Source: Prevotella sp.
GTDB lineage: Bacteria > Bacteroidota > Bacteroidia > Bacteroidales > Bacteroidaceae
Direction: 5' to 3'
NCBI GenBank assembly: GCA_017623335.1
Contig: JAGAPI010000302.1
Coordinates: 1 to 10,090 of the forward strand
Length of the DNA stretch: 10,090 bases
The notes under the pieces were generated by a model. That model ran no database searches and was not told the origin of the DNA. It saw nothing but the letters and a program-made list of their open reading frames with translations. The position numbers were made by a program, and so were the translations under genes. Shown here piece by piece: positions 1 to 6,618 of this stretch. Position 1 is the stretch's first letter. Each line of letters begins with the position of its first letter.

Positions 1-1684
1 CACCGTCGCGGCTCACCGCCACAGCCACCGAGTCGCTGAGGTCAGCCTTCCACGCACGATACCATGTCACTTCCGACATGTCGCGCCTGCCGTCAAGATT
101 CAGGGCATATTCCACTTCAAGCCTGTCGCCACCTTTCTTTATTATATATGGCTTTGCCGTAAACTCAGGCTGCGGCAGCAATGCCGGTTTTGCCGTCACC
201 CTCACCGCAGCATGCAGTCCGCTGCCGGTGTATGCCTCTATGCAAAACTCGGCGGAAGTATCGCTGTTGTTTATTGACTCCACCGTTATGCTGTCGCCCA
301 CAGAAGCTGACAGACGCACACACGACGAATACTCCTCTGGCACCCGCCAATGTATTGCTGGCTGCTTGCCCTGCCAGCGGTAACCGGCATGGCGCATGGC
401 AGCGGCATGAAGCACAACGGGAGCCTCGCCCGTGCGCAGCTCCACCTCTTTCTTGTTGAGAATCAGGGCAGCGGGCATCTCATCACCCTTGACATACTGT
501 GTAGCATGTCTGCCCGGATTGTCGGTTATCGAAGGCATCCAGCCATCGTCGCCATTAAGAAGATTACCTATATTATATTGTCTTCCACCCTCACCGTCAA
601 CTACAAAGGCGTTGAGCAGCGGAAGACGGGTTATGTCGACGGTGTTCTGCGGATTGCGGTTACCCACAGTATATGGCTTGCCGTTGAGAGTGAATCCCGA
701 CTGATAGCATCGCAGTGTGGCATCGGGATAATTCGCCCACGCTATATATGTTGAGTCAGCGGCATGATAGCGGCAGTCGATAACGGTGAGCGGTCCGCTT
801 GCCTTGCAGAATGCCATCACACTGTTTGCCGAGCGCATGTAGAAATCGCAGTCAAGAAACACCGCTCCACAACGGTGAGTGGTGTAAAATGGCTTTTGCC
901 CGTAAAATCCAAAGGTACATTGCAGATATACGCCGTTGCCCGTGAGAGCATCATCGGTACACTCCATGTGGCATCGGTCGAACAGTATGCGGCGTGCCCC
1001 GTTGAGGGGATTCATGTTCAGCCGGCTGATGAAACGCACATTGCGCGCCACTACCTTGTCGCCGTGACAGTAAGCCACGTGAGCCTGCGTGATAGCTTCG
1101 CCACGCTTCCGGATATTAAGCTCTGGTCTAAGGCGGTAGTTAAGGTCGATATTGCAGAAGTTGCCGAGCGTCATGTTGCTCACCTGCAGGCCGTCGCCCC
1201 AGAAGTCGAACATGGTGAAGTTGCCCACTGCCCCCTGGGTTTGTCCGCGCTTCGATGCCAGCACAATGTTGTTGGCATCGTCGGCAAGCCCTATGAGGTG
1301 CAGATTTTGGCATTTTATTATCATGCCGAACGGTTCACGTCCGTCACTGCCCACCGCCACGGCAGGCACATCGGGATTGTCCACCCAATATACGTATGGA
1401 GCGATATACACCCGCATCGGATCCTCCTCTGTTCCGTCAATGAAATGACGGGCAGCCTCAACAAAAGAATTATAAACATACTTGCGGTTTGCCACCACCT
1501 CATCGGGCAAACTGCCGTCCACATAGATAGCACGCTGACCGAGCGTCACCGTCTGTCCCTTATATTCTATCCGGTCGCCAAGAAGCACCACAGGATCGGC
1601 ATCGTCAATGCTGCAAAACCGCTCCTGTGCCGGCACCCTTGCAAAAAGCGCCAACAGAATGAATATGTACAGTACCTTTTGCAT
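1..1684 (-). CDS. Secreted right-handed beta-helix protein, pectinesterase/pectate-lyase-like (C-terminus beyond the window)
   Basis: An uninterrupted minus-strand frame starts at ATG 1684 and runs past the left edge (561 codons visible, no stop). Residues 1-20 (MQKVLYIFILLALFARVPAQ) form a signal peptide, so the product is exported. Residues ~60-345 show the short repeating beta-strand pattern of a parallel beta-helix: HLIGLADDANNIVLAS, GLQVSNMTLGN, VVARNVRFIS, RILFDRCHMECTDDALTGN, AVFLDCDFYM and LTVIDCRYH. Surface-polysaccharide enzymes such as pectin methylesterases and pectate lyases use this fold. Residues ~400-500 and ~505 onward look like two beta-sandwich (Ig/Fn3-like) modules; the second contains a WYRAW motif. 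I do not see the classical pectinesterase active-site motifs, so the substrate is uncertain. It starts 50 bp downstream of glsB, without a clear promoter of its own. The large plus-strand frame across 764-1708 is its shadow. Confidence 0.8.
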   Translation of the reverse strand, partial: MQKVLYIFILLALFARVPAQERFCSIDDADPVVLLGDRIEYKGQTVTLGQRAIYVDGSLPDEVVANRKYVYNSFVEAARHFIDGTEEDPMRVYIAPYVYWVDNPDVPAVAVGSDGREPFGMIIKCQNLHLIGLADDANNIVLASKRGQTQGAVGNFTMFDFWGDGLQVSNMTLGNFCNIDLNYRLRPELNIRKRGEAITQAHVAYCHGDKVVARNVRFISRLNMNPLNGARRILFDRCHMECTDDALTGNGVYLQCTFGFYGQKPFYTTHRCGAVFLDCDFYMRSANSVMAFCKASGPLTVIDCRYHAADSTYIAWANYPDATLRCYQSGFTLNGKPYTVGNRNPQNTVDITRLPLLNAFVVDGEGGRQYNIGNLLNGDDGWMPSITDNPGRHATQYVKGDEMPAALILNKKEVELRTGEAPVVLHAAAMRHAGYRWQGKQPAIHWRVPEEYSSCVRLSASVGDSITVESINNSDTSAEFCIEAYTGSGLHAAVRVTAKPALLPQPEFTAKPYIIKKGGDRLEVEYALNLDGRRDMSEVTWYRAWKADLSDSVAVAVSRDG

Positions 1685-1727
1685 AAATCTGAATGTTTTA
1701 GTTATTAGTTTCCGTTATTTATTGTGC

Positions 1728-1744
1728 GGACGTGTCACACGTCC
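1728..1744. repeat. Perfect 7-bp inverted repeat centred on the glsB stop codon
   Basis: GGACGTG (1728-1734) and CACGTCC (1738-1744) are exact inverse complements separated by three bases. Those three bases are the TGA stop of glsB read on the minus strand. On the minus strand no T-run follows, so it is not a standard intrinsic terminator for glsB. On the plus strand TTTTCC follows. It could be an mRNA-end stabilising hairpin or attenuator between glsB and the beta-helix gene. Confidence 0.6.
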
Positions 1745-2733
1745 TTTTCCTTATAAATCACCTTGTTTGCACCACTCGTAATCTGCAATGCCTCGGGATG
1801 CTCCTTTATATATGAGTCGATATGGCGCACACGCTTCTGCTCAAGAATCTCGTCAACGGCAATAAGTATTCCCGTCTCCTCCACATCGCCGAAACCGTAG
1901 TTGATTGCCGTGCCGAACAGCTTCATCGTGGGCGACAGTCCCATGTAGGCATTCACTAATGGCGGGATGTTGAGTCCGAGCTTGCGCACCTCGCGGTTCA
2001 GTATGCGGTAGTCGTCCTTGAAGTCATCCTCGCAGAACAGCTTGGCAAGCTCTTCCGGATCTTCCTCTATAATGAGCGGCTTCATCGGGATGATAAGATG
2101 CTCCTTGTCCTCAAAATGCTTCTTCAGGAAATACAGAATCATGTCCCTGCCCCTGCGAATATACGAGGGATACATGGTCATCTTGCCGAAAAAGTACTTC
2201 ACGTTGGGCTTTATCACCGTGAGCGCGCCAAGCCCGTCCCAAAGATTGTCGAGGGCAAAAAGCGACTTCGACGCGTGCTTGCCCGTGTTCTGATATTCGA
2301 GCGACACAAACGAGCGTCCCAGCTCTATGGTGTATGGCATATAGTCATCGATGAACTTCTGTGAGAAATGGAACATGTGGCTTGTGGCAAGAATCGGCTG
2401 ACCGTTGCCGTCGTACTTCACATCGGTGCCCAGAATATAGCGGTAGCCGCCTATGATTTCCTGAGCATCAGGATTCCATACAATGAGCTGCTTGTAGCAG
2501 TTCTCGCATGTGTCAAACTCATCAAGATCCACTTCCTTGCCCGTTCCTCCGCCAGCCTCACGGAACACAATCTCGCGCAACCGTCCTATCTCGCGCAGGG
2601 TGTTAGGGGCATTGTGGGCATCCACAATGTATATCTCGTTGTTGCTCTTGTTGGTCATTCTCATCTGGCGCTCAGGGGTGAGCTCGCTCATGATGAGTTC
2701 CTTGTCTACCGGTTTTATTATCTCTTGTTCCAT
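1735..2733 (-). CDS. glsB: GlsB-like N-acyltransferase of aminolipid synthesis (GNAT/OlsB type)
   Basis: 332 aa. It resembles the GNAT-fold N-acyltransferases (OlsB/GlsB, Acetyltransf_5 type) that transfer a 3-hydroxy fatty acyl chain, normally from acyl-ACP, onto the amino group of glycine or ornithine. This is the first step of glycine/ornithine lipid synthesis at the inner membrane. Visible family features are RLREIVFREAGGGTG (51-65), the EIIGGYRYILG strand (92-102), and YTIELGRSFVSLEYQ (134-148), which matches the conserved E-x-GR-x-x-V core. The C-terminal third (LGLNIPPLVNAYMGLSP...GTAINYGFGDVEETGILIAVDEI) is also typical of the Bacteroidetes proteins. It lies 55 bp downstream of the PlsC-type partner glsA on the same strand, which strengthens the call. 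M15 (ATG 2691, MSELTPERQ) is a possible alternative start. Confidence 0.85.
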   Translation of the reverse strand: MEQEIIKPVDKELIMSELTPERQMRMTNKSNNEIYIVDAHNAPNTLREIGRLREIVFREAGGGTGKEVDLDEFDTCENCYKQLIVWNPDAQEIIGGYRYILGTDVKYDGNGQPILATSHMFHFSQKFIDDYMPYTIELGRSFVSLEYQNTGKHASKSLFALDNLWDGLGALTVIKPNVKYFFGKMTMYPSYIRRGRDMILYFLKKHFEDKEHLIIPMKPLIIEEDPEELAKLFCEDDFKDDYRILNREVRKLGLNIPPLVNAYMGLSPTMKLFGTAINYGFGDVEETGILIAVDEILEQKRVRHIDSYIKEHPEALQITSGANKVIYKEKDV

Positions 2734-2788
2734 TTTCAGTTTTTAGTAAGTATGTCTGTGTGTCAGTGACGTCACTTCACGATTACGG

Positions 2789-3631
2789 TTACAGTTCGTA
2801 AACCCTTTCCTTTACCCATTGCGCCCACTGTGCGGCGGTTTTCGACTTGTCGAACGTCTGCCACGGTATCGGCTTGCCGATGGCTATGCGGAATGTCTTG
2901 TGCACGTTCTTGTACATCTCGTCAACGAGAAACAGCATGGCAAGGTTGAACTTCAGGTGCTTGTCGCTGAAATTCGCCAGCTTATAGAAAAAGTCGGAGT
3001 TCTGACCGCCGAAATGTATTGGCACGATGTCGCGCTGATACTCCACCGACTTCACTACGAATGTCTTTTTCCACTCCACGTCGCGTATCACCCCGTCCCT
3101 GCGGCGCGAACAGATGCCTGCGGGGAACATCAGCATGTGGTTGTCGCTCTTGAAGCCCGTCTCCACCATTGCGGGGAAGTTACGGCTCTGCTTGCCCGTC
3201 TTGTTGATGGGTATGCACACGGGCGCCAGTCCCGGCAGGTTCATCAGCAGATCGTTCACCAGATAGCGGAACCGCCCGTCGTAGTGTCTGCCTATGATGG
3301 CTCCCAAAGCCACTCCGTCCTCACCGCCCAGCGGATGGTTGCTCACAAAGGTGTAGAGCTTGCCGTCGTCCTTTGCCGGCAGGTTCTCAGCGCCCACGAT
3401 GTCGAGCGTCATGTCGAGATAGCGCACACACTCCTCCAGCCATTCCGTGCCGCTGAGATGGCGGCTTTCCCACAGATACCTGTTCACCTCGTCCTGATGA
3501 ATGATGTGTTTCAGCCACGACACAAGCGGCCGCGGCACCCAGCGTGCCTTGCTGCCCATCTTGCTCTTCAACAGACTGTCAATATCGATTGTTTTTTCCG
3601 TAAGAGTGCTCATTCTGTCACTATGTTTCAT
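2789..3631 (-). CDS. glsA: GlsA-like O-acyltransferase (PlsC family) of aminolipid synthesis
   Basis: 280 aa from ATG 3631. It belongs to the PlsC/hemolysin-type lysolipid acyltransferases and is predicted to add the second, ester-linked acyl chain to the monoacyl aminolipid made by GlsB. Motif I is SNHPLGGEDG (~97-106), with His to Asp spacing of five residues rather than the textbook four. From memory the OlsF/GlsA subgroup commonly has this NHPLGGxDG form. Motif III is FPAGICSRR (~169-177), in place of FPEGTRS, and motif IV is IVPIHFGG (~202-209). It is the first gene of the glsA-glsB unit. The frame opens with TTG at 3637, but ATG 3631 is better. ATG 3613 (MSTLTEK) is also plausible, because the promoter -7 box lies only 10 bases upstream of 3631, leaving almost no leader. 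Confidence 0.87.
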   Translation of the reverse strand: MKHSDRMSTLTEKTIDIDSLLKSKMGSKARWVPRPLVSWLKHIIHQDEVNRYLWESRHLSGTEWLEECVRYLDMTLDIVGAENLPAKDDGKLYTFVSNHPLGGEDGVALGAIIGRHYDGRFRYLVNDLLMNLPGLAPVCIPINKTGKQSRNFPAMVETGFKSDNHMLMFPAGICSRRRDGVIRDVEWKKTFVVKSVEYQRDIVPIHFGGQNSDFFYKLANFSDKHLKFNLAMLFLVDEMYKNVHKTFRIAIGKPIPWQTFDKSKTAAQWAQWVKERVYEL

Positions 3632-3641
3632 AACCAAGGTG

Positions 3642-3649
3642 CAAAATTA
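3642..3649 (-). promoter_or_regulatory. Candidate -7 box for the glsA-glsB unit
   Basis: The minus strand reads TAATTTTG, a full match to the Bacteroidetes TAnnTTTG -7 consensus. I see no good TTTG at the usual ~19-21 bp upstream (only a TTA near 3668-3670), so the promoter is half supported. The predicted transcript start (~3636) would favour translation from ATG 3613 or a nearly leaderless start at 3631. Confidence 0.5.
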
Positions 3650-3694
3650 ACACATTTTCAGTGGAAATAAGAATATTATGCAATAAAAAAACTT

Positions 3695-3720
3695 AAAAAA
3701 CAAAAAACTGGCGGTTCAGT
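3695..3720 (-). terminator. Weak intrinsic terminator candidate after the abi-like gene
   Basis: On the minus strand ACTG (3720-3717), a six-base loop and CAGT (3710-3707) are followed by TTTTT-G-TTTTTT down to 3695. The stem is short. The GCTC-GCAA-GAGC hairpin of the partial repeat copy just upstream may help stop transcription before glsA. Confidence 0.35.
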
Positions 3721-3753
3721 GAATATTATCCACGGCGCTCTTGCGAGCTGACA
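3718..3753 (+). repeat. Partial (5' end only) third copy of the ~230-bp structured repeat
   Basis: These 36 bases match the first 37 bases of the full copy at 4565-4790, with a single missing T in the TATTTAT stretch. They include the GCTC-TTGC-GAGC hairpin and the CTGACA that follows, after which similarity stops abruptly. The match ends two bases from the abi-like stop codon (TAA at 3758-3756). With the full copy beyond the other side of the gene, it brackets the abi-like gene as a direct repeat. Confidence 0.8.
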
Positions 3754-3755
3754 TC

Positions 3756-4415
3756 TTATCGATTTAACACTTTGCGAATATTCTCCGTTACGTTATCGAA
3801 TCTGTCTGACAATGCCAGCCAACTGGGAACATCTTTGTTCATCCAGCCCAACAACACAATAAATTCATCATGTAACTCTTTTACTCTGTCAAGATTCCAA
3901 CATATTGATTCATTATGGAATACTCTGTTTCTAAACGCCCGGAAACGGTTTAGCGGAGCTGATACATTTTTACGCTGTTTGCGGTTTTTAGGCATATAAG
4001 GAAAAGCACGGCGCAAGTCTTTCCATAGAATTTTCTCATACTCACTGTTCAATAACGATACCCAAAAACCAAGAGTCAGTTCCGCTATTATCTTGGAGGG
4101 AGTGACTTGTTCATGCCTTCCCGAAATACGTTTTGAAGCCTGCGTAATATCCTTATTAAGATTTGTCAGTCCTGGAGTATTAGGAAATATAGCATACCAG
4201 TCTTCACGTCCCGTCATAAGTCTAAGTTCCCGACACAACGAATTTCTAAGTGTAACCTCAAGAACGGAAAGGGACGGATACATCGCTTCCGACAATCTTA
4301 GATTACACTGATAATGCATTATTGCACGACTTTCATCTTGCGGATATAGCTTAAAATAACGCTCCATCCGCTTATTTGAGAAAACTTTTTCAAAAAATTG
4401 TTTGTTATATGACAT
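3756..4415 (-). CDS. Abi-like HEPN-domain protein, predicted RNase toxin / abortive infection factor
   Basis: 219 aa. The C-terminal half carries an intact HEPN catalytic signature, FRNRVFHNE at 161-169: R162-N163-x3-H167 fits the RX4-6H rule with a polar residue after Arg. HEPN RNases of abortive infection, toxin-antitoxin and Cas13 systems use this motif to cut RNA. The region before it (PSKIIAELTLGFWVSLLN, YEKILWKDLRRAFP) and the N-terminal SLSVLEVTLRNSLCREL match what I know of Abi_2/AbiD-AbiF-like proteins. It is shorter than the ~300 aa of classic AbiD/AbiF. There is no signal peptide or membrane segment, so it should act in the cytoplasm. A sampled 60-base line of the gene has 35% GC against 55% in glsA, suggesting horizontal acquisition. 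It has its own promoter and an antisense RNA candidate over its leader. Its phage-defence role is inferred, not shown. Confidence 0.78.
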   Translation of the reverse strand: MSYNKQFFEKVFSNKRMERYFKLYPQDESRAIMHYQCNLRLSEAMYPSLSVLEVTLRNSLCRELRLMTGREDWYAIFPNTPGLTNLNKDITQASKRISGRHEQVTPSKIIAELTLGFWVSLLNSEYEKILWKDLRRAFPYMPKNRKQRKNVSAPLNRFRAFRNRVFHNESICWNLDRVKELHDEFIVLLGWMNKDVPSWLALSDRFDNVTENIRKVLNR

Positions 4416-4431
4416 ATTTTTTGTACCTTTG
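4401..4431 (+). promoter_or_regulatory. Plus-strand Bacteroidetes promoter for the antisense RNA
   Basis: TTTG (4401-4404), 19 bases, then TACCTTTG (4424-4431): both consensus elements are exact at standard spacing. The upstream element lies inside the first codons of the abi-like gene on the other strand. Transcription would start near 4436-4438 and run away from that gene, across its leader. Confidence 0.7.
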
Positions 4432-4436
4432 CACCG

Positions 4437-4492
4437 CAGTCCCGGTAATTCCTCTCCCTGATATCCGATGCAGGTGATGAATCCGGGTTTTT
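4437..4492 (+). ncRNA. Predicted ~56-nt structured RNA antisense to the abi-like leader
   Basis: Downstream of the plus-strand promoter the sequence folds into one long hairpin. CCCGG (4441-4445) pairs with CCGGG (4483-4487), a two-base TA bulge follows, and ATTC (4448-4451) pairs with GAAT (4479-4482). An inner CCTG (4457-4460) pairs with CAGG (4471-4474). TTTTT (4488-4492) follows directly, so the outer stem doubles as an intrinsic terminator and defines the 3' end. No plus-strand reading frame fits inside. It would be fully complementary to the 5' leader of the abi-like mRNA. By analogy with RNA antitoxins I infer it restrains the HEPN protein, by antisense pairing or by binding it. The 5' end is estimated. 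Confidence 0.6.
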
Positions 4493-4505
4493 ATTATTCA
4501 ATGCG

Positions 4506-4537
4506 CAAAGGTAACATTTTTATTTTAATTCCACAAA
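4506..4537 (-). promoter_or_regulatory. Promoter of the abi-like gene
   Basis: The minus strand has TTTG (4537-4534), 20 bases, then TACCTTTG (4513-4506), an exact Bacteroidetes -33/-7 pair. Predicted transcript start is ~4500, giving a leader of about 85 nt before ATG 4415. That leader contains the complement of the CCCGG/CCGGG hairpin. Confidence 0.7.
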
Positions 4538-4564
4538 TTTTTATTTAACAAATCGCAAAAGAGT

Positions 4565-4790
4565 AGTGAATATTTATCCACGGCGCTCTTGCGAGCTGAC
4601 ACGCCCCCTGCGGGGGACACGGCTTGCTTTAGCCCCTACCACAATGCGCCAACGAGCCGTGTCATCCAAAGGATGCCAATCCATCATCGTATGATGATGC
4701 AGTGTGGCTCTTCTTTATGCGAAGCCAGCAGTGTGTGCTCGAAGAGCAGCCGTGTCAGTGCGGAGCACGCAGTGGAAAAATATTTTTTGA
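4565..4790 (+). repeat. ~230-bp structured repeat, copy A
   Basis: It is about 90% identical by eye to 7127-7357, in the same orientation. Ends pair in an inverted manner (CCACGGCGCTC near the left, GAGCACGCAGTGG near the right, flanked by AT-rich ATATTTAT / ATATTTTTT). Inner CTGACACG pairs with CGTGTCAG, ACACGGCT (4617-4624) with AGCCGTGT (4655-4662), CATCC with GGATG around AAA, CATCAT with ATGATG, and CCCCC with GGGGG around TGC. Differences from copy B include indels of 1-2 bases that break any reading frame, so it is not a conserved protein gene. It may be a MITE-like element or a structured RNA. Confidence 0.85.
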
Positions 4791-4915
4791 ACCAAAAATG
4801 TGATAAAAAGGTTTCAAAAACATGACACAGACACCAAGGCAAGACATTGAAAATAAGGAACTAAGACATATTTAAGTGGATAACATGGTGAAATATAATT
4901 CATTACTCAAAATCA

Positions 4916-4969
4916 AAAACGTTTCCTTTCAAAATAGAGGCATAAATCCATTTTGAAAGGAAACGTTTT
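4916..4969. terminator. Strong (probably bidirectional) terminator with a perfect 20-bp stem
   Basis: 4916-4935 and 4950-4969 are perfect inverse complements over 20 bp (AAAACGTTTCCTTTCAAAAT and its complement), with a 14-base loop. Both arms begin and end in A/T runs, so T-runs occur on either strand. It lies 37 bp past the stop of the 54-aa peptide gene and closes that minus-strand unit. The bases from 4791 to 4915 between copy A and this hairpin show no gene or clear signal. Confidence 0.85.
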
Positions 4970-5006
4970 CTGCTTTTATGAGATTAACTAAGGTACTGCA
5001 AGAGTA

Positions 5007-5171
5007 TCAGTCGCCCCAATAGCCTTCATCGCCAACTGGCGTATAATCATCGTTGCTAATGCCAATCGCCTGCTGCTGCGGATCCGGCGACCCAGCCAGA
5101 ATGCTTGTTGGCGAGGTTTCAATCACAGTCATCTTTGGTGCCACGTATTTTTTCTTTGTCTTCATTTCCAT
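5007..5171 (-). CDS. Short 54-aa peptide of the Bacteroidales YVxPK...LAGS type
   Basis: The minus-strand frame starts at ATG 5171 (or ATG 5165, MKTKKKYVAPKM) and stops at TGA 5009-5007. It has a basic N-terminus MEMKTKKKYVAPKMTVIET, then SILAGSPDP, then an acidic, Tyr/Trp-bearing tail (NDDYTPVGDEGYWGD). Small proteins of this layout, with basic K-K-K-Y-x-x-P at the start, an L-x-A-G-S in the middle and an acidic aromatic tail, are common in Bacteroidales, and I know no assigned function. The start lies ten bases after the GLUG protein stop and the terminator follows at 4969, so the two genes are almost certainly one transcript. A modified or secreted peptide is possible but unproven. Confidence 0.65.
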   Translation of the reverse strand: MEMKTKKKYVAPKMTVIETSPTSILAGSPDPQQQAIGISNDDYTPVGDEGYWGD

Positions 5172-5181
5172 ATCTTAAATG

Positions 5182-6618
5182 CTATTTTATTATTACTTTC
5201 TTTCCGTTTACGATATAAATTCCGCGTGAGGGAGCGGCTACGCGCTGCCCCTGCAGGTTGTAATACACGTTGTCGTGCTCCGCCGTCACCGCACCAATGC
5301 CAGTAGTGCCGTCGCCAGAAACTCCTATTTTTATTACGCCCTTAGCTGGTGCTGATGAAGGAGTCGTAATTGGGTTCAAATCTATATAAGCCCTGCCGGC
5401 TGCAATCTTCCAGTCTTGTGTGCCGCGCTTATATAATTTATTGTTTTTCAGTACGTAAATATTATTACCCTCCGGCACTTTCTTTTCCTCAAAGCTGCCA
5501 ATAAGCCCGTTATGACTGCCGGCTTCTTTTGCCTCTCCGCTGGTCGACGTGATTGTGCAGGTCAATGTTTTCGCCGTAGCCTTGAAGATATAGGACTGCC
5601 CCGCAACCAAACCACCCGTCACTTTCTCAAGATACACAGAAGTTACTGTGCCATCCTTTTCTTCCTTGCCGGCTATGCTATAAAACTCAGCACCTACGAT
5701 TTTCCCTGCCGCCACTGCGTATGGCATGCAAATAGTGCCGTAGTCGGCGGCGGTCAGTCCCGTGCGCTCATATTGGATTATGCCGATGGTGGTATTATAT
5801 CCGCACACGCCACCTACATCAGCATAATTTCCCGTTGCGCTGACATCACCTGTGTTGTAGCAATTCTCGATTGTACCCCAACTCTTCCCGCACACGCCGC
5901 CTACAGAAGCGTAATTTGTCTGGGTTGCCATTACAACTCCTGTATTATAGCAATTCTCGATGGTTCCAGAATCGACAGTTCCACAGACTCCACCAACATA
6001 ACTTTCTCCAATGACAATTCCTGTGTTGTAACAATTCTCGATGGTTCCATAATCGATAGTTCCGCACACGCCACCAATATAAGACGCTCCTTTAATATAA
6101 GAATCTATAACGCCAACATTCTTGATTGTGCAGGGATAAATAATGTCATTTTCACCTTTTTTACACCATCCGAAAAGACCTTGATAATTATCCGAACTAA
6201 TAATATACAGCCCTTCTATAGTGTACCCTTTACCGTCAAATGTCCCTAAGAATTCTTTGCGTAAAGTTCCTATCGGCGTCCATTTATAAACATCATCAGT
6301 TACTCCATCTTTTATTGTTCCATCATCAGTATTAATCTTATCTGTGAGTAAATTTGCGTTCACAGTTATATGTGCAGTAAGTTTTGCGCACAATTTACGG
6401 TTATCCCCTCCTTTGTTCACTTCAGCCGCGAACCAATAAAGATTTCCAGCGGTTGCAATTTCATAAGGACTTTCTGGTGTTCCTTCACCGTTTTCAGGCT
6501 TTACAATTTTTTCTGAAGGATAATCCACAGCATCCTTCGCCTCCGCATCTTTTGGCACAAACGCCAACACCATGACTGCAATTATCAGCCAAACAAGTTT
6601 AAAGTTTTTTTGTTTCAT
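5182..6618 (-). CDS. Secreted GLUG-repeat protein with Bacteroidetes C-terminal tail
   Basis: 478 aa from ATG 6618. The frame stays open upstream to ATG 6975, but 6618 gives a clean signal peptide (1-27, ending KDAEA), so the longer form is unlikely. Residues ~45-175 form a beta-rich N-terminal region (PYEIATAGNLYWFAAEVNKG, LGTFDGKGYTIEGLYI). Residues ~178-275 carry four GLUG-type repeats (YIGGVCG...GTIENCYNTG), encoded by visibly repeated DNA. Residues ~285-450 contain YGTICMPYAVAAGKIVGAEFY, a C-terminal module frequent in Prevotella surface proteins. The end (452-478: NLQGQRVAAPSRGIYIVNGKKV) resembles the short tail domain of exported Bacteroidetes proteins, related in appearance to type A T9SS sorting domains. 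It is likely an extracellular or surface protein, perhaps adhesive; the ligand is unknown. It is co-transcribed with the 54-aa peptide gene. Confidence 0.83.
   Translation of the reverse strand: MKQKNFKLVWLIIAVMVLAFVPKDAEAKDAVDYPSEKIVKPENGEGTPESPYEIATAGNLYWFAAEVNKGGDNRKLCAKLTAHITVNANLLTDKINTDDGTIKDGVTDDVYKWTPIGTLRKEFLGTFDGKGYTIEGLYIISSDNYQGLFGWCKKGENDIIYPCTIKNVGVIDSYIKGASYIGGVCGTIDYGTIENCYNTGIVIGESYVGGVCGTVDSGTIENCYNTGVVMATQTNYASVGGVCGKSWGTIENCYNTGDVSATGNYADVGGVCGYNTTIGIIQYERTGLTAADYGTICMPYAVAAGKIVGAEFYSIAGKEEKDGTVTSVYLEKVTGGLVAGQSYIFKATAKTLTCTITSTSGEAKEAGSHNGLIGSFEEKKVPEGNNIYVLKNNKLYKRGTQDWKIAAGRAYIDLNPITTPSSAPAKGVIKIGVSGDGTTGIGAVTAEHDNVYYNLQGQRVAAPSRGIYIVNGKKVIIK

Noticed and set aside
764..1708. 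Long plus-strand open frame of 314 codons
   Set aside because: It is opposite the minus-strand beta-helix gene, which has a signal peptide and coherent beta-helix repeats. The plus product is His-rich and resembles no family.
2819..3670. Plus-strand open frame of 283 codons opposite glsA
   Set aside because: glsA has clear PlsC motifs on the minus strand; the antisense product is a codon-bias shadow.
4565..4790. Insertion sequence
   Set aside because: The ends are inverted, but there is no transposase and I could not find a convincing target-site duplication at either full copy, so I keep it as a repeat of unknown nature.
5512..6249. Plus-strand open frame of 245 codons
   Set aside because: It lies inside the GLUG-repeat gene. 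Its own repeats only reflect the repeated DNA of the GLUG segments.
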